A stretch of DNA of 37,342 nucleotides from Promethearchaeota archaeon (GTDB lineage: Archaea > Asgardarchaeota > Lokiarchaeia > Sigyniarchaeales > SOKP01). The notes under the pieces were generated by a model. That model worked only from the letters and a program-made list of their open reading frames with translations. It did no database searches and had not been told where the DNA came from. Each line of letters opens with the position of its first letter. The first letter of the stretch is position 1. The stretch is taken from assembly GCA_004524535.1 (NCBI GenBank), contig SDNY01000025.1, positions 1 through 37,342 on the forward strand. The letters are read 5' to 3'. Below are positions 9,365 through 16,734 of this stretch, one piece after another. Made by a program: the position numbers and the translations under genes.

Positions 9365-10570
9365 ATGAATACTGATTTGTTTGAAGAACTATTAAAGCAG
9401 CCTTCAAATTTCAAAGATGAAAGTACACTTGATATAAATTTTGTTCCAGACAGATTACCACACAGAAGAAAAGAATTGTCTTTACTATCTCAACTTTTTT
9501 TAACACTATTAACAAATCCAAATGTAATTTCAAGAAAAATTTTGATAACTGGGAAAACTGGTATAGGTAAAACTGTTACTGTTAAGTTGTTTGGAATGAT
9601 ATTAAGTGAAGCATCAAAAAAAAGAAATATTTCTCTAAAATATATCCATGTAAATTGTAGAAAAGAACGTACGAGTTATAAAGTATTAATAAAGATTATA
9701 CAATCAATAAATAATAATTTTCCAAAAAGGGGATTTTCTTCACAGGATCTTTTAGAGAGTATAAATAATTATCTTAATATTCAAAATCAACACCTTTTAA
9801 TCGTGCTTGATGAATTAAATTATCTTATAAAAAAAGATAAGGATGTAATTTATTCGTTAACTCGTTTAAACGATGATTCATTTAATGTCCCCCAGAGATT
9901 ATCAATCATTGGAATTGTAAGAGATATTTCTTGTATAAACAATTTAGATGCAAGCACATTAAGTACACTTCAAAGAAATATTATAAATTTTGATGTATAT
10001 ACTAATCAACAAATCTTCGATATTTTAAAATTTAGAGCAGAGCTTAGTTTAAAAAAAAATGTGATATCGGATGAATTAATTAAAATGATATCAAATATAG
10101 TTTTCGTGGAAGGCGATATAAGATATGGTTTAAATTTATTATGGAAGGCTTGCAAAATTGCTGAGAGTAAGGACTTAAAATTGATTACTTCCGAATGTGT
10201 TAGGCTAGCGAATCATGATTTGGTTCCATTTTCAACTTTAGATGTCTTAAAGGACATGCCGGTGCAAAAACTTATATTTTTACTTTCAATTGTAATCCTT
10301 TTAAAAAAAAAAAAAGAACCACAAATATCATTCATGGAGATTTTAAAATCATATCTTGTGTTATGCGAAAATACTGGTATGAATCCTCGCTCTTATTCCC
10401 AACTATGGAACTATCTACAAGAACATAAAAGAGAAAACTTAATAACAATAAATTTAAAGAGTAAAGAGATTAGAGGAAGGAGAGCTTTAGTTGAAATTCA
10501 GGATATACCTTTACCAAAATATGAAGAAATAATCATAGATATTTTGAATTCAAAAGGTATAAATATATGA
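9365..10570 (+). CDS. cdc6: Orc1/Cdc6 family replication initiator
   Basis: A 401-aa AAA+ ATPase. Walker A is GKTGIGKT at residues 63-70, Walker B LLIVLDE at 144-150, with a sensor-like region around IIGIVRD and an arginine-rich segment STLQRN. A C-terminal winged helix spans about 300-395. Archaeal Orc1/Cdc6 proteins bind origins and load MCM. The N-terminal part (residues 1-35) is typical: short, with PHRRKEL at the start of the AAA+ fold. The gene overlaps the next by 4 nt (ATGA type), pointing to an operon with a winged-helix regulator. Chromosomal origins often sit beside such genes; the AT-rich region before it is a candidate. Start ATG 9365. Confidence 0.9.
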   Translation: MNTDLFEELLKQPSNFKDESTLDINFVPDRLPHRRKELSLLSQLFLTLLTNPNVISRKILITGKTGIGKTVTVKLFGMILSEASKKRNISLKYIHVNCRKERTSYKVLIKIIQSINNNFPKRGFSSQDLLESINNYLNIQNQHLLIVLDELNYLIKKDKDVIYSLTRLNDDSFNVPQRLSIIGIVRDISCINNLDASTLSTLQRNIINFDVYTNQQIFDILKFRAELSLKKNVISDELIKMISNIVFVEGDIRYGLNLLWKACKIAESKDLKLITSECVRLANHDLVPFSTLDVLKDMPVQKLIFLLSIVILLKKKKEPQISFMEILKSYLVLCENTGMNPRSYSQLWNYLQEHKRENLITINLKSKEIRGRRALVEIQDIPLPKYEEIIIDILNSKGINI

Positions 10571-10860
10571 TTATTAATGAGAAAAGTAAAAAGTACCTTA
10601 TTGAGGAATTATTAGGTTCCAAGGCAAGATTGAAAATATTAAAAACTCTGGCGCTAAATGAAGAATTAAATATCTCATTAATTATTTCTAAAACGAAATT
10701 AAACCATGCTAATGTTTTAAAACATTTAAATTTTTTAAAATCATTTAATTTAATTCAAGAAAAGAAATTTGGCCGGATTAGAATTTATCGATATAAAAAT
10801 GAAAATATTAAAGCAAGGAGTTTAAAGAATTTCATTGAAATTTGGGAAAGCGATGTTTAA
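10567..10860 (+). CDS. Winged-helix transcriptional regulator (ArsR/MarR-like)
   Basis: A 97-aa protein made of one winged helix: GSKARLKILKTLALNEELNI (residues ~17-36), recognition helix SKTKLNHANVLKHLNFLKSF, then the wing LIQEKKFGRIRIYRYKN. No metal-binding cysteines are seen, so it is not a classic metal sensor. It overlaps the orc1/cdc6 stop by 4 nt and the following peptidase gene by a few nt, so all three are probably one transcript. Possible role: local regulation of the operon or of pilus genes; this is inference. Confidence 0.75.
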   Translation: MIINEKSKKYLIEELLGSKARLKILKTLALNEELNISLIISKTKLNHANVLKHLNFLKSFNLIQEKKFGRIRIYRYKNENIKARSLKNFIEIWESDV

Positions 10861-11533
10861 TTTCATGTTATCAATAATATTTGGTATAGATTTTATATTT
10901 ATTGCGATAATTTTAATTTTTTCTCTATATTTCGATTTAAAATTTAGAAGGATTTCGAATAAACATCTTAAAATTTTTTATTTAATTAGTCTAATTCTAA
11001 ATTTTTTAGAATTTTGGATTTTTTATAAAATCTTTTTATTGTTCATTATTTTGAAATTTCTTATTATTATTTTAACATTTCTAATATCTTTACTATTATT
11101 TTCTCTTAAAATTATAGGAGGTGGTGATGGAAAATTAATTATTTTAATATTTTTAACTCATCCAATTAAATATTTGGAATTCGGTTTAGTACTTTTATTC
11201 TTTTTATTATTTTCACTTCTATTTTTTATATTCTTTTTTTCAAACTTCTTAATCAATCATATCGTGAAAAATTCCTATTCATTCGAGATTCTTTTTAGTT
11301 ATAACATTAAGATTTCTGTTTTTAAAAGATTTTATTTGAAAATGTTCTTTAGATTTTTTAATTTATCAGAAATTATAGATTATCAGGGATATAAGAAATC
11401 AATAAAGTCTCAAACGATATTTTATAATAGTATTAAGAAGAAATTACAATTATTTGCTCAATATCAACCACCTCTCGTTATTATGTGTATATTATCCTAT
11501 TACACAATTTTTTTTCTAAAAATAGGATTTTAA
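10853..11533 (+). CDS. Type IV prepilin (preflagellin) peptidase, A24 family
   Basis: A very hydrophobic protein of 226 aa with about six membrane segments. The two catalytic aspartates of A24 peptidases are visible: D28 in LYFDLKFRRIS, and D92 in GGGDGKL (the GxGD motif). These enzymes cleave the signal peptides of archaellins, pilins and related proteins on the cytoplasmic side of the membrane. The frame could extend to TTG 10835 but ATG 10853, overlapping the previous stop, is the better start. The substrate may be the pilin-like protein encoded at 23861-24238, in a pilus cluster now separated from this gene by the mobile element. Confidence 0.85.
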   Translation: MFNFMLSIIFGIDFIFIAIILIFSLYFDLKFRRISNKHLKIFYLISLILNFLEFWIFYKIFLLFIILKFLIIILTFLISLLLFSLKIIGGGDGKLIILIFLTHPIKYLEFGLVLLFFLLFSLLFFIFFFSNFLINHIVKNSYSFEILFSYNIKISVFKRFYLKMFFRFFNLSEIIDYQGYKKSIKSQTIFYNSIKKKLQLFAQYQPPLVIMCILSYYTIFFLKIGF

Positions 11534-11583
11534 ATAGTTTTTTACAAACTTAAAATTAAAAATATAAAGTAACAAAATTAAAA

Positions 11584-11898
11584 ATGAAAGAGATTATTAC
11601 AAAAGATTCTTTAAACCAATCTATTGAATTGATTTCAGAGTTGAATCTCAACGACGAGGATTATGAAAAAATTTTCGAAAAATTTAAATTAATGTTGAAT
11701 AATTCGGAAATGAAAGAAGCAATTAAAAAATTTTCAGGAGTCAGAGAGATTGAAAAAGAAAATGACTTAAAAACAATTATGAAAACGCTTATAAATAAGA
11801 TAAGATTATCTGACTTAAATCAATTATTAGGAAATATTGTTAAAAACGAGGATCTCATAGATTTTATTCAAGATTTGTTTTTAGAGAAATTAATCTAA
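11584..11898 (+). CDS. Hypothetical helical protein, 104 aa
   Basis: A charged, all-helical product (starts MKEIITKDSLNQSIELISEL). It has repeated short helices with Leu/Ile every three to four residues and no cysteines, membrane segments or known motif. It follows the prepilin peptidase gene by about 50 nt and may be cotranscribed with it, but a TATA-like region between them also allows its own promoter. I do not recognise the family. It is the last host gene before the mobile element. Confidence 0.6.
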   Translation: MKEIITKDSLNQSIELISELNLNDEDYEKIFEKFKLMLNNSEMKEAIKKFSGVREIEKENDLKTIMKTLINKIRLSDLNQLLGNIVKNEDLIDFIQDLFLEKLI

Positions 11899-11910
11899 AT
11901 TCTTATTTTA

Positions 11911-11920
11911 TTTTTTTTTT
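11911..11920 (+). terminator. Poly-T terminator after the orc1-peptidase gene group
   Basis: Ten consecutive T residues lie 12 nt after the stop codon at 11898, within a T-rich stretch. Archaeal intrinsic termination works mainly on U tracts, so this is a reasonable end for the plus-strand transcript. No hairpin precedes it. Confidence 0.4.
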
Positions 11921-12075
11921 ATCTTAAGCTCATTTTTAATCCAAATAAAAGGTTCTATAATATTAAAGATAAAACTTTATTTTCGTAGTTGTATAATGTT
12001 TTAAAAAAATCAAAATATCATTAGTTTAAACTCAAAATTTTTATCCTAGAGAAAATATCTTAAAGATTCTTCTTC

Positions 12076-12085
12076 TTGCCGATAC
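12076..12085 (+). repeat. Left candidate terminal inverted repeat of the element
   Basis: TTGCCGATAC here matches the reverse complement at 20361-20370, both reading inward. Ten GC-moderate bases shared by two AT-rich flanks is more than expected from composition, but the match does not extend further and no target-site duplication is visible. It lies 42 nt beyond the last element gene. Confidence 0.4.
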
Positions 12086-12127
12086 TCGTATTAGAGATAA
12101 TATGCTTCGCTTCTTTATTATAAGCCA

Positions 12128-12523
12128 CTATTCAATTTTTATTACTTTCATGGTAATAATTCCCTTGTATCGACATATATCACAATAATAATTTATTTTT
12201 GTATTATTATCATAGACATTATTTAATAAATATAGATTTTTTATTCTTCCACAATTAGCACATTTCCCTTTTAAATATACTACTTTTTTAGCCAACTGAT
12301 GTAAGGAAATATTCGGTAATTCCTCTTTATCTGACATTCTATTTGTCCTAATTCTGTATTCTTTATCTGGATATGACATTAATTTTTCCCCCGTTTTCAT
12401 AGAAAAAATCATGATATAATTTTTAAAATATTTATAATATGCCTTTTCATATTCCCCCACCATTTTATTCTTTTCTTTTTCATACACATATATCGTAGTC
12501 ATTAAGGTATCTCTCCAATTCAT
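12128..12523 (-). CDS. Element protein with C-terminal zinc ribbon, 131 aa
   Basis: Last gene of the element's second transcription unit. The C-terminal half has two cysteine pairs, CANC and CDIC, separated by about 25 residues with aromatic and hydrophobic spacing (NLYLLNN), forming a probable zinc ribbon. The N-terminal half is rich in Tyr, Lys and Glu with a region YIMIFSMKTGEKLMSYPDKE. No family recognised; a DNA- or protein-binding role is possible. It begins immediately after the stop of the preceding gene (TAA then ATG), so they are translationally coupled. Start ATG 12523, stop TAG. Confidence 0.6.
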   Translation of the reverse strand: MNWRDTLMTTIYVYEKEKNKMVGEYEKAYYKYFKNYIMIFSMKTGEKLMSYPDKEYRIRTNRMSDKEELPNISLHQLAKKVVYLKGKCANCGRIKNLYLLNNVYDNNTKINYYCDICRYKGIITMKVIKIE

Positions 12524-12748
12524 TTAAGGTATTTCTCCCTTCCATAATTCCCATATTTTCTTATTTTCAATATCTACCATCTTATCCAAGATTTTCGATA
12601 TATTATAATAAGCCGTCTTAATATTTTCTCTTTCTTCCACATTCCCCATAATTCCCACTCTGAAACCATAACTCTGATAATCTTTTGTATATTTCCGATG
12701 CACCGATATTTTTATTTCTTTTACACTTACCACTAACGCATCACCCAC
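12524..12748 (-). CDS. Element hypothetical protein, 74 aa
   Basis: A small mixed alpha/beta protein (MGDALVVSVKEIKISVHRKY at the N terminus, then a helix NIKTAYYNISKILDKMVDIE). No motif is recognised. The start is GTG 12748; an ATG at 12750 is out of frame. It lies between the 55-aa gene and the 131-aa gene in the replication operon, and its stop directly abuts the next start. Reality is supported by the tight operon packing rather than by homology. Confidence 0.5.
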   Translation of the reverse strand: MGDALVVSVKEIKISVHRKYTKDYQSYGFRVGIMGNVEERENIKTAYYNISKILDKMVDIENKKIWELWKGEIP

Positions 12749-12761
12749 ATTTCATAAATCT

Positions 12762-12929
12762 TTATTCTAATAAAGCATTCAATTTTTCGATTAAATCCTT
12801 AACTTCATTTTCTTCAAGATACAACATTAATATATCACCATACATATCTTCGAACAGAATTCTAAACAGCTTTCCATTTACACCAACTTTTATCTTTTCT
12901 ATTTCTTCCATTCCAAATTCTATTGGCAT
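12762..12929 (-). CDS. Element small acidic protein, 55 aa
   Basis: A short frame from ATG 12929 to TAA at 12762. The product begins MPIEFGMEEIEKIKVGVNGK and ends with a helix EVKDLIEKLNALLE. Its ATG overlaps the stop of the second Rep gene (TAATG), the coupling typical of this element. No motif is seen; it is acidic, with a predicted strand-strand-helix order. It may be a small regulator or Rep accessory factor, but this is only context. Confidence 0.5.
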   Translation of the reverse strand: MPIEFGMEEIEKIKVGVNGKLFRILFEDMYGDILMLYLEENEVKDLIEKLNALLE

Positions 12930-13753
12930 TAATATATCACCTTATCATACATTCCTTTTTTGATATTTTTTATTTTTCTAAATAATTTTCTATATCCATT
13001 TTCCCCAAACGAATCATAATACTCTATAAAGTTCTGTTTCGTAAGCAATAATTTACTAATACACTGATTATACTTTACCATATCACTTTTTTTAAACATC
13101 GGCTTTACAACAAATTGATAACCACGCCCAAAATTCCACTTTTTTCCGCTACTTTTGATTTTTCCTAATTTAGTTGGTTTTAGTAAATCCTTATTTACAT
13201 AATATATTAAATTTCTTTTATGCTGACTTCCTAGACCTTTTAATTCTCGTGCATACACAATTCCTTTACCCCATTTTCTATACAACAAATAACCCATCAT
13301 TATTTCCACATCAGATTTTTTATAATTCATATAGTGTGTTCGTGCTTTTTTTATCATTTTAATTATATCAACTTTCCCTGCTTCCCAACCCTTTCTAAAC
13401 ATTTTTTTTGCTATATATTCCTTATTAAATTTTTTTTTAAATTCAAATAACAAATGAAAATGTGATCTCTGATTTTTCGTTCCTTCTTCATATTTCCAGA
13501 AATATTTTCTTCCTTTGTTATATATCGTTTTTGTATCTCTTAAAAAACCTTCCAATTCTTTTCCACTTGCACCCCCCTTCCTTAACATTTCATTTAATGA
13601 TTCCGTATTATAAGTCAATACTACATGCCATTCCCATTTAATTCCCGTTACCCCTATTATTTTATCCCGCATATCCTGTAATGATTTGCTTATTTTAGGA
13701 TATACATCCCAAAACCCTTCTTCATTATATACCGAATTTACTAATTTACTCAT
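12929..13753 (-). CDS. rep: HUH rolling-circle Rep protein with intact motif 3
   Basis: A 274-aa HUH endonuclease candidate. Motif 1-like strand WEWHVVLTYN (residues 40-49), motif 2 QRSHFHLLFEF with the H98-F99-H100 metal pair, and motif 3 YYVNK with Y174/Y175 and K178, followed by the KKWNFGRG tract often found after the active tyrosine. Such proteins nick the origin by covalent attachment to tyrosine and start rolling-circle replication. There is no helicase domain. It overlaps the upstream Rep paralogue by 4 nt (ATGA), and shares with it WKYEEG, HFHLLFE and KGIVYARE. Y174 or Y175 would be the nucleophile; which one is not clear. Confidence 0.8.
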   Translation of the reverse strand: MSKLVNSVYNEEGFWDVYPKISKSLQDMRDKIIGVTGIKWEWHVVLTYNTESLNEMLRKGGASGKELEGFLRDTKTIYNKGRKYFWKYEEGTKNQRSHFHLLFEFKKKFNKEYIAKKMFRKGWEAGKVDIIKMIKKARTHYMNYKKSDVEIMMGYLLYRKWGKGIVYARELKGLGSQHKRNLIYYVNKDLLKPTKLGKIKSSGKKWNFGRGYQFVVKPMFKKSDMVKYNQCISKLLLTKQNFIEYYDSFGENGYRKLFRKIKNIKKGMYDKVIY

Positions 13754-14589
13754 ACCTTCAATTTCACTTGTTTCTTTATTCCTTTTTTCATTTCCATTAA
13801 ATCATTTATCGTTCTTGCATACACTATTTCCCCAGAATAGTCTCTTTTTTCTGTAAAGTATTTTATAAAATTCTCTTTGGTGCTCTCCAAACTTTTTTCC
13901 GCTTCTTCCACCGATACATTTCCCAGCCATTCATATTCCGATTTTTTTTTTACCTTCTTAGTTTTAATTCCCCTCGAAAATCCATATTTTCTTTTATTTG
14001 GTTTAAACCCTTCCGTTCCCGTTCTTTTAGCCACATCTTTTTCCACTTGCTCAATTAATTCTTCCATCGATGTAATTTCCCTTGCATATACAATTCCCTT
14101 ATCCCATAATCTATACATTGAATATCCCATAATTATATCGTTATCCGATTTTTCCTTATTCATTTCATACCCCTTTTGCACTCGAATTACCTCTTTCATA
14201 TCATTTACCCCCATGACTTTTTCTAGTTCCTTTTTTTTCTTGTCTACATCCTTTAACTCAAATAATAAATGAAAGTGTGGTCGCTCTGATTTCCTCCCTT
14301 CTTCATACTTCCAAAAATGTTTTTCCTCAGGAAATATCTTTTTTATTTTTGTTAAATACCCCCGTAATATCGTTGAATCTATTCCCTTTTTTTTCTTTTC
14401 CTCATAGACTTCACTATTCAATGATAATACGACATGATAGTTCCAATTTACCCCTTCACAATTATATATTTTATGTCGCATTCTCATCGTAGATTGAGAA
14501 ATGGTTTTCATTCCCTTCGGAACACGAATATTATAGAATTCCGCTTCTATATGCCATAATAAAGTAATTTCTACAACCGCAGAACTCAT
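13750..14589 (-). CDS. HUH Rep paralogue lacking the motif-3 tyrosine
   Basis: A 279-aa paralogue of the downstream Rep. It keeps motif 1 (WNYHVVLSLN), WKYEEG, motif 2 SERPHFHLLFE with H105-F106-H107, GIVYARE and the KRKYGFSRG tract. Where the sister protein has YYVNKD it has EQVEKD, so both tyrosines are replaced (E180, Q181) while the lysine (K184) is kept. It may bind origin DNA and metal without nicking, act as a regulator, or form a heterodimer with the active Rep. Other tyrosines (GYSMYR) exist in both copies, so a shifted nucleophile cannot be excluded. Start ATG 14589 with a GAGGT ribosome binding site. Confidence 0.78.
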   Translation of the reverse strand: MSSAVVEITLLWHIEAEFYNIRVPKGMKTISQSTMRMRHKIYNCEGVNWNYHVVLSLNSEVYEEKKKKGIDSTILRGYLTKIKKIFPEEKHFWKYEEGRKSERPHFHLLFELKDVDKKKKELEKVMGVNDMKEVIRVQKGYEMNKEKSDNDIIMGYSMYRLWDKGIVYAREITSMEELIEQVEKDVAKRTGTEGFKPNKRKYGFSRGIKTKKVKKKSEYEWLGNVSVEEAEKSLESTKENFIKYFTEKRDYSGEIVYARTINDLMEMKKGIKKQVKLKV

Positions 14590-14592
14590 TTT

Positions 14593-14805
14593 TTACCTCT
14601 TCAGAAATTTTTCAATACTATTTAATTTTACTTTATACCCACATTCAATATTATTGCAATAATAAATAATGTTATTTCCCTCTTTTTTAAGCCATACCCT
14701 TCCTTCTCCACATCGTGGGCATACCTTGTCTGTTTCCTTACATAAATATTTTTGCCCAATTATTCCCATAATTATTGTCATAATTATTCCCATAATTTTT
14801 TCCAT
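14593..14805 (-). CDS. Element zinc ribbon protein, 70 aa
   Basis: Two metal-binding pairs are visible, CPRC and a second CNNIEC, about 22 residues apart with aromatic spacing (IYYCNN), making a probable zinc ribbon at residues 28-60. The N-terminal 20 residues are Met/Ile/Gly-rich and come from three 12-nt tandem repeats in the DNA, so they could be a membrane segment or the true start could be further inside. It lies between the Rep genes and the 139-aa gene, only a few nt from each. Function unknown. Confidence 0.6.
   Translation of the reverse strand: MEKIMGIIMTIIMGIIGQKYLCKETDKVCPRCGEGRVWLKKEGNNIIYYCNNIECGYKVKLNSIEKFLKR
14761..14796. repeat. Three tandem 12-bp repeats inside the zinc ribbon gene
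   Basis: Three consecutive units tattcccataat, tattgtcataat and tattcccataat (plus strand). They encode the IMGI/IMTI/IMGI N terminus of the overlapping 70-aa protein. The copy number may vary between strains by slippage. Confidence 0.8.
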
Positions 14806-15225
14806 CTATTCCATCCACTCAAGCAATCTATTCGTCATATCTCTAATTTTTTCCAATACCCCATAATTATCCTCAATTATCTTACTTGCATAATTACCAT
14901 TTATTTTTTCAAGTTCTTTCATATATTCTACCGTCCTCCAAAAATGTGATACTAACTTATCAATTTTTATCTTATCAGCTACTTGTTTTTCGTCATTCAC
15001 ATCACTTTTTATTGATACCGCTTTTTCAGAAGACCCCGCTTCTCCCATTTTTTCCAATAACCAACTTTTCACTTTAATTATTTGCAATCCTTCTTTATCT
15101 TTCGAATCTACATCTCTTACTTGCGATTTTGGAAACCATTGTTCTCTTCCATCTGGTAATCTAAATAGGAACGCTTTACCTGATTCCGCTACTAAATAAC
15201 ACTCAAAATCTTTAAACTCACTCAT
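14806..15225 (-). CDS. Element protein with phage-like N-terminal beta domain, 139 aa
   Basis: Residues 5-55 are beta-rich (YLVAESGKAFLFRLPDGREQ, then WFPKSQV, ending VKSWLLEKMG). A motif of this kind, with W-x-PKSQ, occurs in small phage proteins often located near recombination or single-strand binding genes, but the link is only a resemblance. The C-terminal 60 residues are helical and charged. It is the first gene of the second element unit, preceded by a GAGGT ribosome binding site and an AT-rich region after a strong T tract. Possible replication-associated role by context. Start ATG 15225. Confidence 0.6.
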   Translation of the reverse strand: MSEFKDFECYLVAESGKAFLFRLPDGREQWFPKSQVRDVDSKDKEGLQIIKVKSWLLEKMGEAGSSEKAVSIKSDVNDEKQVADKIKIDKLVSHFWRTVEYMKELEKINGNYASKIIEDNYGVLEKIRDMTNRLLEWME

Positions 15226-15252
15226 ATTTTTTACCTCTTTTTATTTTATTTT

Positions 15253-15277
15253 AATCTATTTTATTTTATTTTATTTC
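15253..15277 (-). promoter_or_regulatory. Probable promoter region of the element replication unit
   Basis: A run of TTTTA units (period 5) lies between the T-tract terminator and the 139-aa gene and reads AAATAAAATAAAATAAAATA on the minus strand. It could contain the TATA box for the second transcription unit; no single box stands out. Confidence 0.35.
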
Positions 15278-15282
15278 ATTAT

Positions 15283-15297
15283 AAAAAAAAAAAAAAA
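15283..15297 (-). terminator. T15 terminator between the two element transcription units
   Basis: On the minus strand fifteen T residues follow 17 nt after the stop of the 137-aa gene, preceded by the short sequence AGC. This is the longest homopolymer in the element and marks the break between the upstream (structural-looking) and downstream (replication) gene sets. Confidence 0.55.
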
Positions 15298-15313
15298 GCT
15301 GTTAATTAATTTT

Positions 15314-15727
15314 TTAAATTTTTCTTGAATATGCTCTTGAAGATGAACTTTTACTTGTTTTACCCGAATACTCTTTTTCTTCGTAATTTCTACATCGCCA
15401 GCAAGCTGGTTTCGGTTTAAACATTGGTTTACCTTTATCATCTTTTTTTCCAAAAGTTTTATCCCTATGAATCCCTGACATCATCTGGAATTTTATATAA
15501 TCTTTCCCATCATCCTCATATTTCGGGCATGGAACTTTTTCAAGATTATACATTCTACTTATTGGTATACAGAATAAAATATCTTTCCCACCTCTTGCTA
15601 CTCTTACCCAGATAGCTTTTCCAGATTTTACCGCTACAACACTTCCTCCAGCAATACTGAGCATAATTGATTTCCCATCCATCGTCTTATTATACGCACA
15701 TTCATAAATATAAGTTTTTAGCTCCAT
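15314..15727 (-). CDS. Element hypothetical protein with basic Ser-rich tail, 137 aa
   Basis: A predicted beta-rich N-terminal part (ILFCIPISRMY, AIWVRVARGG) and a C-terminal tail rich in Lys and Ser (GKTSKSSSSRAYSRKI). Cysteines include CWRC, perhaps with others making a metal site. I do not recognise the family. A GAGGTGA ribosome binding site lies before ATG 15727. Its leader and start region are almost duplicated inside the first gene of the operon. It is the last gene before the T15 tract. A basic tail of this sort could touch nucleic acid, which is inference. Confidence 0.55.
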   Translation of the reverse strand: MELKTYIYECAYNKTMDGKSIMLSIAGGSVVAVKSGKAIWVRVARGGKDILFCIPISRMYNLEKVPCPKYEDDGKDYIKFQMMSGIHRDKTFGKKDDKGKPMFKPKPACWRCRNYEEKEYSGKTSKSSSSRAYSRKI

Positions 15728-15748
15728 TTTTATATCTTCACCTCGATA
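15715..15748 (-). repeat. 34-nt repeat, copy at the 137-aa gene start
   Basis: This stretch holds the ribosome binding site and start codon of the 137-aa gene (minus strand: TATCGAGGTGA, then ATAAAAATGGAGCTAAAAA). It matches 31 of 34 positions with 19742-19775, about 4 kb away in the same operon. Confidence 0.75.
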
Positions 15749-16074
15749 AATTTATCATGATGCTGATATTCTTTCACTTTATTTATGGTATCTTTCACGA
15801 ATTCATTGATTTGGGCTATCGTATCCGCTTCATTTGACTTTGACATTAATTTCTTAAAGGTAATCTCTAATTCTGTTATCAATACCTTTTTCCATTTTTT
15901 TCCCAGTTTCATGACTCCTCTCAGAAATTTCTTGTTTTGACTTGTTATATCGTATCCTAATTTTATCAACAATCTCTTCCATTTTCTCCTATTTGACAAT
16001 ATCCAAATAAAGAAAGTTATTACCGATGTTAAACTAATCGTTACTATCCCACCACCTATTACAATATCAAACAC
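15730..16074 (-). CDS. Element single-pass membrane protein, 114 aa
   Basis: One N-terminal membrane segment (residues ~2-28, IVTISLTSVITFFIWIL), then a strongly basic stretch (RRKWKRLLIK), then a helical domain to the end. The positive charge after the segment predicts the C terminus in the cytoplasm. The start is GTG 16074, given a clear GAGGTGA ribosome binding site six nt upstream. It is one of three adjacent membrane proteins (with the 212-aa and 140-aa genes), so it may be a virion or membrane-associated component. No family recognised. Confidence 0.6.
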   Translation of the reverse strand: MFDIVIGGGIVTISLTSVITFFIWILSNRRKWKRLLIKLGYDITSQNKKFLRGVMKLGKKWKKVLITELEITFKKLMSKSNEADTIAQINEFVKDTINKVKEYQHHDKFIEVKI

Positions 16075-16085
16075 TTTTTATCACC

Positions 16086-16724
16086 TCAGAACCATCCTTT
16101 TTTCTTCTTCTTCGATTTCTTTGGTTTTGGCAGTTTAAATACCGATTTTACTGTTTTTTTCGCTTTCTTAGAAGAGACTTTTGGTAATGCTATTATACTT
16201 TTTCGCTTCATTGTATTTGCAAATAGTTTTGGCACATCTACTGTTTTTTTCTTAGTCGCCTTTGCGACTGCACTTCCGAAGATACTAAATCTTTTACCAA
16301 CATCCCCGCCCATTTTACTCATACTTTTTGTAATCCCTGACAATCCTTTTGGGATACCTTTTGAGCTCAGCTTCAATCCTTCTCCAATAGTTCCAGAGAA
16401 CATTTTACCTATTCCCCCACCAATATCACTAACTCCACCTGTAATCATTTTCCCAAGACCACTAACTCCACCTGTAACCATTTGTCCAAGTTTACTTAAT
16501 CCACCCATTGCTTGTTGTCCAAGTCCACCTACCCCACCGAAGAAGGTTTCTCCTAATTTGCTAAATCCACCGAACAGTTTACCCCGAAGAACATACCATC
16601 CCACTAACACCGCTCCCGTTACACCCCCGCCTATCAATAGATATTTTATCCATTTCCTTCCCGAACTTCTTTGCCCTTTATTTCCTAACATTCCCATCAT
16701 TTGCGGAACAACAGTCATCGCCAT
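16086..16724 (-). CDS. Glycine-repeat membrane protein, 212 aa
   Basis: Layout: one membrane segment at ~27-45 (LLIGGGVTGAVLVGWYVL), five exact 11-residue repeats at 52-106 (each starting GG, e.g. GGVSGLGKMIT), a Gly/Ser-rich linker, and a Lys-rich C terminus ending KPKKSKKKKKGWF. An 11-residue period fits an 11/3 amphipathic helix lying on a membrane. The basic tail may bind nucleic acid or acidic lipid. I know no named family with this layout. It lies among membrane and beta-rich proteins, so a virion membrane or pore role is plausible but unproven. Ribosome binding site GGTGAT before ATG 16724. Confidence 0.65.
   Translation of the reverse strand: MAMTVVPQMMGMLGNKGQRSSGRKWIKYLLIGGGVTGAVLVGWYVLRGKLFGGFSKLGETFFGGVGGLGQQAMGGLSKLGQMVTGGVSGLGKMITGGVSDIGGGIGKMFSGTIGEGLKLSSKGIPKGLSGITKSMSKMGGDVGKRFSIFGSAVAKATKKKTVDVPKLFANTMKRKSIIALPKVSSKKAKKTVKSVFKLPKPKKSKKKKKGWF
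16407..16571 (-). repeat. Five 33-nt coding repeats (11-residue glycine hendecads)
   Basis: Codons 52-106 of the membrane protein at 16086-16724 repeat with a period of exactly 33 nt: GGFSKLGETFF, GGVGGLGQQAM, GGLSKLGQMVT, GGVSGLGKMIT and GGVSDIGGGIG. The period is kept with no insertion, though residues differ. Confidence 0.8.
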
Positions 16725-16734
16725 TTTTTATCAC

